From SURF-58 sp041305085 (GTDB lineage: Archaea > Nanobdellota > Nanobdellia > Woesearchaeales > UBA9642), in the NCBI GenBank assembly GCA_041305085.1, contig JBFYMA010000009.1, forward strand, positions 1 to 54,036: a DNA stretch of 54,036 nt, given 5' to 3'. Under the pieces are notes generated by a model. It did not search any database. It was not told the DNA's origin and saw only the letters and a program-made list of their open reading frames with translations. The position numbers and the translations under genes are program-made. Shown in pieces: positions 14,466 to 21,813 of this stretch (its first letter is position 1; every line of letters begins with the position of its first letter).

Positions 14466-15763
14466 TTTAGTTTACCAATATCTGTTCTATAATTTAATTC
14501 TGGAACTTTTCTATTAATTTCATCATAAAGAACTCGTCGTGTTTCATCTAAATTTGTATCTGAATATTGAAATATTACTGAATTAGAACTGTGGAGTTTT
14601 AGCCTAAAAGTGGCTTCAGTCTCTTTTATGATTTCAATCCATCCAAAATATGATTTGACTTTGCTTTGGTCTTTATTAAACTCTATTACTTGCAGATTTG
14701 ATGGTTCAATATATGGATAATAAGAAGGATATGCAGAAACAGCAATAGATGCTTTATTACTGAATTTGCTTTTTATTTGGCTTAATGAACCATTAAGTGT
14801 GTTAGCATAAATTTCGAAAAGACAGTTTTCTAGATTATTAAACAAACTGGCAGAAGTGTGAATGCCAGGTCTTCTAAAGTTAATTTCCAGCAAGTAAATC
14901 TTCCCTGATTTTCGGTCTTTGATTAGGTCAAGATTTAAGGGGCCTATGTATTTTCTGCCTCCAAGCAAATTAATTTTGCTTATGAATTCTTTCGTTGCAC
15001 TTAAAATATGTTCTTCTTCTTCTTTATTAATGAAAGGAACAGATCCTGCTATTGTGTAAGATCCTGTACCTCCGCACAAAGGTCCAGTGTCGTTATCATT
15101 AAGATGTTTGTAGCATACATTTAAACCTAAATTGAAGAAGTTTAAATTCTCATCTACAAAATAATTGCTGCTGAAATCATCTCCTATTATTCTTCTTTGA
15201 ACTAATACTTTTCCAGATACACTCAATGAATTTTTTACAAATACTTGTGCTTCTTGTGATTCAAGTTTATCTACTATTTTTACTCTAGATGAAATGTTTC
15301 CATTTGAAAATTTGCTGTTGTCTCCTACGAATTTTAAGACATGAGGAGTATTTTGATTGAACTTATGAAGAGAGTCCAAGGAAGTTATGATTTCTGTTTC
15401 TGGAAGTATGTCTGTTTGAGTAATAATTTCAAAAATTTTTGATTTATCTTCTTCAAAAATAAATTGGTTTTTATTTCCACCAATATATTTTATATTGTTC
15501 ATTGACAATAATGTGCTTTTAGATATAATAGATTCATCTGTTGATAAATGAATTATGTCATACTCTCTTAATTTGGCTATTAATTCATCATCAGATATAT
15601 CGTTTAAGTCAATTGTTTGATTTGCAGCTTTAGCAATCATAGGATTAGAAATTGATTGAAAACTATCGGCAGAAATGCCTTCTTCTATAAGTCTTTTTAT
15701 GAAGAGTTCTTCAACTGGCGTTGAGCCGAATATTGCAACCTTTTTATTCTGTGTATTTGACAT
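14462..15763 (-). CDS. PurD-like ATP-grasp ligase of island operon
   Basis: 433 residues. The closest pattern I can place is glycinamide-ribonucleotide synthetase (PurD): GDDFSSNYFVD (194-204) resembles GEEFS...F.DG, YKHLNDNDTGPLCGGTG (218-234) resembles DHKR..DGD.GPNTGGMG, and IYLLEINFRRPG (289-300) holds the E..N metal ligands of ATP-grasp enzymes. No other purine gene is nearby, so it more likely joins a carboxylate to an amine in a dedicated pathway. ATP-grasp ligases work through acyl phosphates, complementing the adenylating aaRS-like neighbours. One base separates it from the upstream gene. Confidence 0.75.
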   Translation of the reverse strand: MSNTQNKKVAIFGSTPVEELFIKRLIEEGISADSFQSISNPMIAKAANQTIDLNDISDDELIAKLREYDIIHLSTDESIISKSTLLSMNNIKYIGGNKNQFIFEEDKSKIFEIITQTDILPETEIITSLDSLHKFNQNTPHVLKFVGDNSKFSNGNISSRVKIVDKLESQEAQVFVKNSLSVSGKVLVQRRIIGDDFSSNYFVDENLNFFNLGLNVCYKHLNDNDTGPLCGGTGSYTIAGSVPFINKEEEEHILSATKEFISKINLLGGRKYIGPLNLDLIKDRKSGKIYLLEINFRRPGIHTSASLFNNLENCLFEIYANTLNGSLSQIKSKFSNKASIAVSAYPSYYPYIEPSNLQVIEFNKDQSKVKSYFGWIEIIKETEATFRLKLHSSNSVIFQYSDTNLDETRRVLYDEINRKVPELNYRTDIGKLK

Positions 15764-15764
15764 T

Positions 15765-16940
15765 TTATATTTTTAATGTTTTGTTAACTCTTGGAAAATG
15801 GTTTGCTGACCAAATAAAGGGCATCTCAAGTAATCCATGTAGTAATCTTTCCCAGCCTAAACCGAAACCAGATGAAACTTTATATTTATTTAATTGTCTT
15901 GATTCCAAATAAGGTTTGTAATCGTCTTTTGGTAAATTGAACAACTCTGATTTTTTTTCTAGTTCCTGTATACTTCCCACTCTCTGTCCACTACCTAAAA
16001 TTTCTATGTAACCTGGCCAAATAATGTCAAGGTTGTTTGCAACCTCTGGTTCGCTATTGTCAACCACTGCGTGATAAAACGGAACCTCCAATATAGGAAA
16101 CTCTTTTATTCCAATTATTGAATTATACAGTTCAGTTAGTCTTACTTCTTCCCAGCTACCAAAATTTTTTAAGGTAAATTTCTTGTATTTTTCATCATTA
16201 GTGTCGTCATATAATTTCTCAAGTGCTTCTTTGAAGCTGATTATTTTTAATCCGTTTTCTAAAATTATTTGTTTAATTTTATCTATTTTTTCATCACTTA
16301 AAAATAATTTAAGCTCTTTCAGATTGTGCTGTAGTAAGTCAGCAACTATTTTTTTTATCATATTAATCGCTATTTCTATATTTCTCTCCTGAAGAATATT
16401 TCCTTCATATTCTACATGATGAAATTCACAAAGATGCGTTGCGTCTGCTAGTTCTTTTCTAAACGAATTATAAATTGAGTAAACGTGATCTACATCATGT
16501 TGTATTAAAGATAACTCTAAATAAATTTGCGAAGATTCTGACAAAAATGCAATTTTTTGGTAATCAAACCATTGTAATGTAATTGGACAGGTATCTGTTG
16601 TATAGTTTATTGCTTCTTTACCATATACTGCGCCAGGTGACGAAATCATTCTTGTGGTAAGTGGAAGCAAAGTAAACAAAGCACCCAATGATGAAAAATA
16701 TTCATTAATAGAAATATTAATTCTATGATTTATTTTTGATATGGCAGTCCAATATTTATTAGATTCAAATGATTTAACTCTACTCTCAAATTCCTCAGTA
16801 GAATATGACTTTCCAAGTATATCGCGAATGGGTTGAAAAATATTATTGCCTACATAGTCCAAATTCTTTCCATTTGTTTTATAAGGTCCTATCACTACAA
16901 ATTTAGTATTTTCATATTGTTTATAAATATGTCGTCTCAT
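15765..16940 (-). CDS. AsnRS/AspRS-like class II core without anticodon-binding domain, first gene of island operon
   Basis: 391 residues. SESSQIYLE (134-142), motif 2 FRKELADATHLCEFHHVEYE (160-179), EILGSGQRVGS and motif 3 GFGLGWER (358-365) plus HFPR (381-384) are the catalytic blocks of AsnRS/AspRS. The usual N-terminal OB-fold anticodon-binding domain is missing: the first 80 residues do not look like it. Known parallels are archaeal AsnRS-derived asparagine synthetases and AsnA. It probably activates an aspartate-like carboxylate as the adenylate. The start at 16940 lies on the edge of the right 97-bp repeat, which supplies a minus-strand TATA 28 bases upstream and an operator between them. 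Confidence 0.75.
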   Translation of the reverse strand: MRRHIYKQYENTKFVVIGPYKTNGKNLDYVGNNIFQPIRDILGKSYSTEEFESRVKSFESNKYWTAISKINHRINISINEYFSSLGALFTLLPLTTRMISSPGAVYGKEAINYTTDTCPITLQWFDYQKIAFLSESSQIYLELSLIQHDVDHVYSIYNSFRKELADATHLCEFHHVEYEGNILQERNIEIAINMIKKIVADLLQHNLKELKLFLSDEKIDKIKQIILENGLKIISFKEALEKLYDDTNDEKYKKFTLKNFGSWEEVRLTELYNSIIGIKEFPILEVPFYHAVVDNSEPEVANNLDIIWPGYIEILGSGQRVGSIQELEKKSELFNLPKDDYKPYLESRQLNKYKVSSGFGLGWERLLHGLLEMPFIWSANHFPRVNKTLKI

Positions 16941-17036
16941 TTCCGGAAGATTTTCGGAATAGAATTTTATAGGTTAAGGCTAAAAAACAATTTATGCTTT
17001 AAAATCTGCAAGATTTATATACTAGCTCATTTTAAA
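16940..17036. repeat. 97-bp direct repeat, right copy, bounding the island
   Basis: Partner of 10006-10102 (93 of 97 identical). It acts as a divergent promoter: plus-strand TTTATATA (17013-17020) for the histidine-phosphatase gene, minus-strand TATAAAA (16965-16971) for the island operon. Its first base is the last base of the ATG of the AsxRS-like gene read on the minus strand. Confidence 0.9.
16941..16971 (-). promoter_or_regulatory. Island operon promoter with TTCCG-N9-CGGAA operator
   Basis: Minus-strand TATAAAA (16971 down to 16965) is centred 28 bases before the start at 16940, giving a leaderless mRNA. TTCCGGAAGATTTTCGGAA (16941-16959) fills the gap between TATA and start, where a bound protein would block the polymerase. 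The half-sites match the inverted repeat at 6137-6153. In the left copy the single change at 10035 turns TATAAAA into TAAAAAA. Confidence 0.6.
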
Positions 17037-17066
17037 TGTCATTCAATAGTTTTTGGAGATGAATTA

Positions 17067-17708
17067 ATGGAAGAAAAAACATTTTTGTTTATAACAAGGC
17101 ATGGAACTGTAAATACTCCGAAGCCAGGCATGTGGGGTGGACAAATAGATTACCATCTCTCAGATTCTGGAAAAAAGCAGGCAGAGATTCTGGGAAAAGT
17201 CCTAACAAAATTCGGCATTTCTGTAATCATAACATCAACTCTTAGCAGAAGTGTGGATACGGGAAGGATAGTTCAAAAACATATTCCTGGTTCAGTTCTG
17301 GAATCTCATGATGAGTTAATTGAGATGTCTCATGGGGAAGTTGATGGCCTAACCACTGAAGAGTTTTTTTTGAAATTTCCAAACATCCCTCAAGCTTGGG
17401 GCAGAAATGAGGATCCTGTTTTTCCTGGAGGGGAGAATTTTGAAATGGTTGAGAAAAGAGCTATTCCAAAGCTTAATCAGCTTCTATCCAAATACAAAGG
17501 AAAAAAGCTGTTGTTTGTAGGCCACAAAAGCATCAACCTGGTTTTGCTGGGGCATTTTCTCAAGATTCCCTTTGCATACAGGCATATACTCGAGCAGGAA
17601 AATTGTCACCTTACTTTGATTCAGCTGTCTCCAAAGCAGAGAATACATTTTGTTAATGTTTATCCAGAGGGAATAAAACATAATAAAGTTATCAGAGAAT
17701 TGGATTGA
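17067..17708 (+). CDS. Histidine phosphatase superfamily protein
   Basis: About 213 residues. TRHGTVNTP near the N-terminus is the RHG motif with the phospho-accepting His; LSRSVDTGR, the acidic EMSHGEVDG and LLFVGHKSI (second His) complete the branched-mutase signature, closest in feel to alpha-ribazole or nucleotide phosphatases. The start at 17067 is set by GGAG 8 bases upstream; the frame open further left runs through the repeat and is not used. It is probably transcribed from the right repeat copy, together with the HAD gene 7 bases downstream. Substrate unknown. Confidence 0.8.
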   Translation: MEEKTFLFITRHGTVNTPKPGMWGGQIDYHLSDSGKKQAEILGKVLTKFGISVIITSTLSRSVDTGRIVQKHIPGSVLESHDELIEMSHGEVDGLTTEEFFLKFPNIPQAWGRNEDPVFPGGENFEMVEKRAIPKLNQLLSKYKGKKLLFVGHKSINLVLLGHFLKIPFAYRHILEQENCHLTLIQLSPKQRIHFVNVYPEGIKHNKVIRELD

Positions 17709-17715
17709 TATTTCG

Positions 17716-18420
17716 GTGAAAACATTGGCTGATAAACACATTGCAAAAAACATTGTTGTAACTCTTGACTTTGATGGGTGTATAGCTAGCGCTGAAAAGG
17801 CAAAGATTTTTTATACAAAAAAAATGTTTGGGAAAGATGTAACTCCATCCCAGTTGACCAGGGAAACCTACCCTTTAGGGCAGGAAAACTACAAGAAATT
17901 AATGTACTATGTTACAACAGATGGCATAATGGAGTTTGAGCTTTTGCCAAATGCAAAAGAAGTCCTGCACAGTTTGCACAAGACAGGTTTCAGATTTGCA
18001 GTTGTTACTGGCAGGCATGAGTCTCCAGAGCATCCAGAGCTTACTGCCTGCATAAAGTATTGCAAAAGGCATGCATTGCCAGTAAAATATTTTCATAACA
18101 CCAGTGAAAATCCTAAAACAGTCATATGCAGCAAGCTTCATTCAAGGGCAATGATTGATGACACTTTGAAAAAGCTGTTGTTTCTTCAAAACTCAAACAT
18201 GGCTTTGTTTTACCTCCAGCAGCCCTGGAACTTGCATGAAAAGGTTGATAGTGTGAACAATTTTGGAATATTTCCTATTAACAGCTGGCTGGAGTTTAGG
18301 AATGGTTTGTTGAACATGAAGATGCTTCATGAAAAAATTTGCCTAGAATTAGGGATCGAAAACAATTGGCGCAACCTGGAAAAAATAGTCCAATATCAAC
18401 GAAAAAACAATTTACTATAA
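17716..18420 (+). CDS. HAD-superfamily phosphatase
   Basis: 234 residues. LDFDGCIAS (DxD motif I), VVTGR (motif II Thr), a later Lys and AMIDDT (motif IV acidic pair) define a haloacid-dehalogenase-fold phosphatase, probably of a small phosphorylated metabolite or nucleotide. Start GTG at 17716 is 7 bases after the phosphatase gene; an in-frame TTG at 17725 with GGTGA just upstream is an alternative. The last bases overlap the convergent EEP gene by 6. Confidence 0.7.
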   Translation: MKTLADKHIAKNIVVTLDFDGCIASAEKAKIFYTKKMFGKDVTPSQLTRETYPLGQENYKKLMYYVTTDGIMEFELLPNAKEVLHSLHKTGFRFAVVTGRHESPEHPELTACIKYCKRHALPVKYFHNTSENPKTVICSKLHSRAMIDDTLKKLLFLQNSNMALFYLQQPWNLHEKVDSVNNFGIFPINSWLEFRNGLLNMKMLHEKICLELGIENNWRNLEKIVQYQRKNNLL

Positions 18421-19191
18421 CCGGAATTCTGCGAGAATAGGATAATGGTCAGATAGCTGGTCTGTTTCTTTGTTTCTTATTATTTGGGCGCTTTTCAAAA
18501 ATTGGAAAAGCTGCTTGTTTGTGAAAAAATAGTCTAATCTCAATTTTTGGAAGTGCTCTTTGTCTTTGTTGTAAGGGGAAGGCACAGAATATTCAAATTT
18601 TTTCGAGAATTTTTTTATGCAGTCCATAAATCCAAAGCTTTCAATTTTTTTTATTACATCCATTCTTATGCTTGTTGTTCCAAACTTTGAGCTGTTTATT
18701 GATTTCATAAACCTTAGAAGCTTTTCTTTATCATAAAAGTCTTGCGGAGACAAAGAGTTAAGGTCGCCCATCAAAAGGCAATATATGTCTTTAGGAGCAT
18801 TTGCCAATACTGTTTTCAATTCTTTAAGCCTCAAATCTTCATTTTCTGAATGCAGATGTGTAAGAATAAGGCACAAATCCTGGTTTTTGTATTTAAAATC
18901 TGTCCGTATCATGCCTGTTTTGAAGCTTCGAGTAATAATTTTTTTGTAAGTATTTTTTTGGTTTGAAAAAATTCCAAGATTATAACCGCTGGTTGCATGT
19001 GCAAAAGCAACATTTTTTAATCCGGACTTTTCTTCAAATTCTTTAAGTTTTTGATAGTTGTTGTTCTGCCACTGGTTTAATTCAGACAACCCTAAAAAAT
19101 CTGGATTAACTTTTTTTATAAACCTTGTGAGATTTTCGAACCTTTCAGGCTCTTCACAACCTTCGTATATATTTATATAGAGTATTTTCAT
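18415..19191 (-). CDS. Endonuclease/exonuclease/phosphatase (EEP) family protein
   Basis: About 258 residues. GLSELNQW (metal-binding Glu), LTHLHSE, LMGDLNSLS (D.N) and QLSDHYPIL (catalytic His) are the EEP motifs. No signal peptide, so cytoplasmic. Start 19191 is chosen because ATG overlaps the TGA of the upstream HAD gene (ATGA), as in coupled operons; the frame continues 13 codons upstream without need. A second EEP protein is at 50967. Substrate (nucleic acid, nucleotide or phosphodiester lipid) cannot be told. Confidence 0.75.
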   Translation of the reverse strand: MKILYINIYEGCEEPERFENLTRFIKKVNPDFLGLSELNQWQNNNYQKLKEFEEKSGLKNVAFAHATSGYNLGIFSNQKNTYKKIITRSFKTGMIRTDFKYKNQDLCLILTHLHSENEDLRLKELKTVLANAPKDIYCLLMGDLNSLSPQDFYDKEKLLRFMKSINSSKFGTTSIRMDVIKKIESFGFMDCIKKFSKKFEYSVPSPYNKDKEHFQKLRLDYFFTNKQLFQFLKSAQIIRNKETDQLSDHYPILAEFRL

Positions 19192-19715
19192 TTTGAAAGT
19201 TTTTCTATTTCTGGAAATATGTTGTCCCACGATTCTGGGTTTTCAGGGTTAAAAATTATTATATTAGGAACAATACCTTTTAATTCTTCAAGCATTGTTG
19301 GATAGTCATCGATGAATAAGTCCAGGTTAATTTTTTTGCATGCTTCAGACTTTGGCCCATTATTTGTGTTGATGATTTCTTCAAATTCTGAAATGTTGTG
19401 CTGTTGGAGCCACTGCTTTGTGTACTTTATTTCAGAATCAGTTCTTAAAGTAATAATAAACACTTTATGTCCTTCTTTTTTGAGTTTTTTTAAATAATTT
19501 TTTGCGCCATTAATTTCAGGCGTTTTCAGATATTTTGAGGTGTTGTAAAGCTCTGCAATCATTTCTGTGTATTGCTCTTTTGTAAGCCCGCTGTGGAACT
19601 TGCTTGGGTTTGAGCAATAAAAGCCAAACTTTTCCTTAATATAAGCCCTTTTCAGTGCAGAGCCGTAAGCAATTACACCATCAAAGTCAATACCGATGCG
19701 GAGCTTTTTAGACAT
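19188..19715 (-). CDS. HAD-like 5'-nucleotidase candidate
   Basis: 175 residues. GIDFDGVIA (motif I), FIITLRT (motif II), a Lys in GPKSEA, and DLFIDDYP (motif IV) fit small HAD phosphatases of the 5'(3')-deoxyribonucleotidase type. It is translationally coupled to the EEP gene, suggesting nucleotide turnover by the pair. Confidence 0.7.
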   Translation of the reverse strand: MSKKLRIGIDFDGVIAYGSALKRAYIKEKFGFYCSNPSKFHSGLTKEQYTEMIAELYNTSKYLKTPEINGAKNYLKKLKKEGHKVFIITLRTDSEIKYTKQWLQQHNISEFEEIINTNNGPKSEACKKINLDLFIDDYPTMLEELKGIVPNIIIFNPENPESWDNIFPEIEKLSK

Positions 19716-20128
19716 ATTACTGAATATTTATTGGTTGTTTATAAGTTTTACTCTGGATATAGGGAAACTGTTCGGAATGCAGTAAATAAAAAGAATTTTT
19801 GAAAGCTGTTATACTATGAATTTAAAAATGGTGTGGATTTTTCTATAATAATGTTTTTCTGGCTGTCGAGTGAATGATCCCCTTCCAGAAATTCGATAAC
19901 AAAATTGGCTGGCAAACCAATAAATATTCAGCAAAGTATGTCCTGAAAAGCTTTGTTTTAATTATGACTATAGATGGAATGTTCTGAGGAGAGGGAATTG
20001 GAACAGTATGGATTGGGATTCGCCTCAGAGAGTAATTAAATGTGCTAAAAGTATTGGATTAAAAGAAAAGTATTTAAATAGTATCTTTTATTATAATAGC
20101 AGTAACTTTTTTAATTTGAGATGACAAA
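19716..20128. other. 413-bp intergenic region
   Basis: No convincing gene. Minus strand: TATA-like TTATAAAC near 19736-19743 fits the HAD gene promoter. Plus strand: TATTTAAATAG near 20072-20083 precedes the methyltransferase. A 38-codon frame (20008-20124, MDWDSP...) ends 4 bases before the methyltransferase ATG; it could be a leader peptide but has no other support. Confidence 0.4.
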
Positions 20129-20893
20129 ATGGGTTGGCTAAGCTGGTATACAAAATATGCCAAGTACTATCATTTACTTGATGGTGCGAGTATTGATTAT
20201 ATGAAATTTGCTAAAAAGTTAGATGTAGTTTTTAGAAAACACAATATTAAAAAAATTTTAGATTTTGCTTGTGGAATTGGCAAGCTTGGCATTGAGCTGA
20301 CAAAAATAGGATATAGTGTGGTCGGAATTGACTTAAATAGTGCAATGATTAATGAGGCAAAAAAAAATTCAAAAAACGCAAAAATAAAATTTGAAATTAA
20401 GCAAGGAGATTTAAGAAAAGATACTATTGGTAAATTTGATGCTATCCTCTGCACATATAATTATATTGGTCATTTTTCCAGGAAAGAGTTTATGGATATT
20501 GTCGATAATTTTAAGAATAATTTAAATAATGGCGGTTTAATTTTTTTTGACATATTTAATTTTAAATTTATGGACAAGAAATTTAAAGAAGATGTATTTA
20601 TAGATGTTTCTAGCTCTGTTGGTGAAATTTCTGCTACAAGATTTAATCAAAATACATTAGATAGAACTAATAAAATTATGAAAATTAATCAGACTACTTT
20701 TATCCAAGATGAGATTTTGAGGATGTACTCTGATTCTTGGGAATTAAAAATATATGATCTGGATGAGATTGAAAATATGCTTGCGAGTAAATTTGAAATA
20801 ATTAATGTGTATGGAAGTATTTTTGGAGATTCCTTATTATGCCCTTATTCTGAGGATAAAGAGTGTATAGTAATTTTAGCTAAACTAAAGTAG
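20129..20893 (+). CDS. Class I SAM-dependent methyltransferase
   Basis: 254 residues. ILDFACGIGKLG (motif I), VVGIDLNS (strand 2 acid), QGDLRK and FDAILCTYNYIGH (motif IV) are clear. The layout with a long C-terminal beta region resembles small-molecule methyltransferases. Base composition is AT-rich like the island genes, hinting at a shared origin, but it lies outside the repeats. Ribosome binding site GAGATGA is just upstream. Confidence 0.8.
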   Translation: MGWLSWYTKYAKYYHLLDGASIDYMKFAKKLDVVFRKHNIKKILDFACGIGKLGIELTKIGYSVVGIDLNSAMINEAKKNSKNAKIKFEIKQGDLRKDTIGKFDAILCTYNYIGHFSRKEFMDIVDNFKNNLNNGGLIFFDIFNFKFMDKKFKEDVFIDVSSSVGEISATRFNQNTLDRTNKIMKINQTTFIQDEILRMYSDSWELKIYDLDEIENMLASKFEIINVYGSIFGDSLLCPYSEDKECIVILAKLK

Positions 20894-20931
20894 AAATGAG
20901 AGAGAAGAGAACTCAGGGATTTTCATAAGGA

Positions 20932-21393
20932 TCAAGTTGAGATGTCTTCTATTATTTGTCTAGATAGTTCTGCAAGCTCTTTATCGCTGGCTCTTTCACC
21001 TATCAATGTAGTAATATAGCCTTCATATTTTTTAAAGAATACTTTTTTTTCTGCCCAAGTTTCTACAAATTTATCTTTTAGCCCATGAAGAGGATATAAT
21101 TTTATATGCGCATGATCTATTCCCATACCTTCCATAACCATAGCAACCCTTTTTACTCCTAATTTATTTTCTAACAGAGTTGCAATTTTTTGAGAGATTA
21201 ACATAAATTCAATATAATCATTTTTTGGCATATAAAATACATCCGAACTGTAATGCTTTTTTGGAATAACTAGAGTCATACCTCTAGTATTTGGATACAG
21301 ATCTAAAAATGCAAGAAACTCATTATCTTCATACACTTTATGGCAAGGAATTTCTCCTTTCACTATTTTGCAAAATATGCAGTTATCAGACAT
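20932..21393 (-). CDS. HIT family hydrolase
   Basis: About 153 residues. CIFCKIVKGEIP at the N-terminus and DHAHIKLYPLH near the middle (histidine triad, last position diverged to Lys) define the HIT family, nucleotide hydrolases or transferases acting on adenosine phosphoramidates or dinucleoside polyphosphates. The start at 21393 (MSDNCIFC) has TTTATAAAC about 26 bases upstream; the frame further left (to 21453) is an extension without support. In the triad H.H.H the third His is replaced, so catalysis may be altered. Confidence 0.8.
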   Translation of the reverse strand: MSDNCIFCKIVKGEIPCHKVYEDNEFLAFLDLYPNTRGMTLVIPKKHYSSDVFYMPKNDYIEFMLISQKIATLLENKLGVKRVAMVMEGMGIDHAHIKLYPLHGLKDKFVETWAEKKVFFKKYEGYITTLIGERASDKELAELSRQIIEDIST

Positions 21394-21532
21394 TATTATA
21401 AACAGCACATCTTTGTTTATAAAGCTATTGAAAACTGGGTAAAGGTTGCCCAAAAACTTTGGCTACACCCTTCTAAATCACAAATTTTAAATACTTGCTA
21501 GTCCAGAAAAGAGCCATTACGGAGGTGTCATT

Positions 21533-21733
21533 ATGCCGAAAAAAACCAAGAAAAAGGCAGGCAAAGCCAAGAAGAAGTCTGCCAAAAATAAGACCAGCAA
21601 GGCCAAAAAAGCCAAAAAGAAGCCAGCCAAGAAGAACTCTGCCAAAAAAAAGGTCAGAAGCGAAAAGCTGGAGAAGATTGAGGATACACGGGGAGCTGGC
21701 GACGTAAAAACAGCGGTTACTTTGTTTCGATAG
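21533..21733 (+). CDS. Lys/Ala-rich basic protein, histone-tail-like
   Basis: 66 residues; the first 42 are nearly all Lys, Ala, Ser and Pro (KKKAGKAKKKSAK repeats), like the tails of linker histone H1. The last third is mixed (SEKLEKIEDTRGAGDV). Strong ribosome binding site GGAGGTG 6 bases before ATG and TTTAAATAC near 21486 support expression. Likely binds DNA or RNA non-specifically. Low-complexity composition prevents a family call. Confidence 0.7.
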   Translation: MPKKTKKKAGKAKKKSAKNKTSKAKKAKKKPAKKNSAKKKVRSEKLEKIEDTRGAGDVKTAVTLFR

Positions 21734-21813
21734 ATAATTTTTTTATTTCATTACTACTTTTTGGTGGTGAATAATCGAAACATTTTTAAATGATTATGCA
21801 CTAATGCCATTAT

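Noticed and set aside
16833..17066. Upstream extension of the histidine-phosphatase frame
   Set aside because: It runs through the AsxRS-like gene end and the promoter-bearing repeat; GGAG before 17067 sets the real start.
19880..19960. Minus-strand FIGLPAN peptide resembling the FIGWPAN block of the TS-like gene, possibly a decayed TS copy
   Set aside because: Only about nine codons match and an in-frame stop precedes them; no other TS block is found around it, so chance is as likely.
20008..20124. 38-codon plus-strand frame before the methyltransferase
   Set aside because: No well-placed TATA or ribosome binding site of its own, no recognisable features; kept only as a note on the intergenic region.
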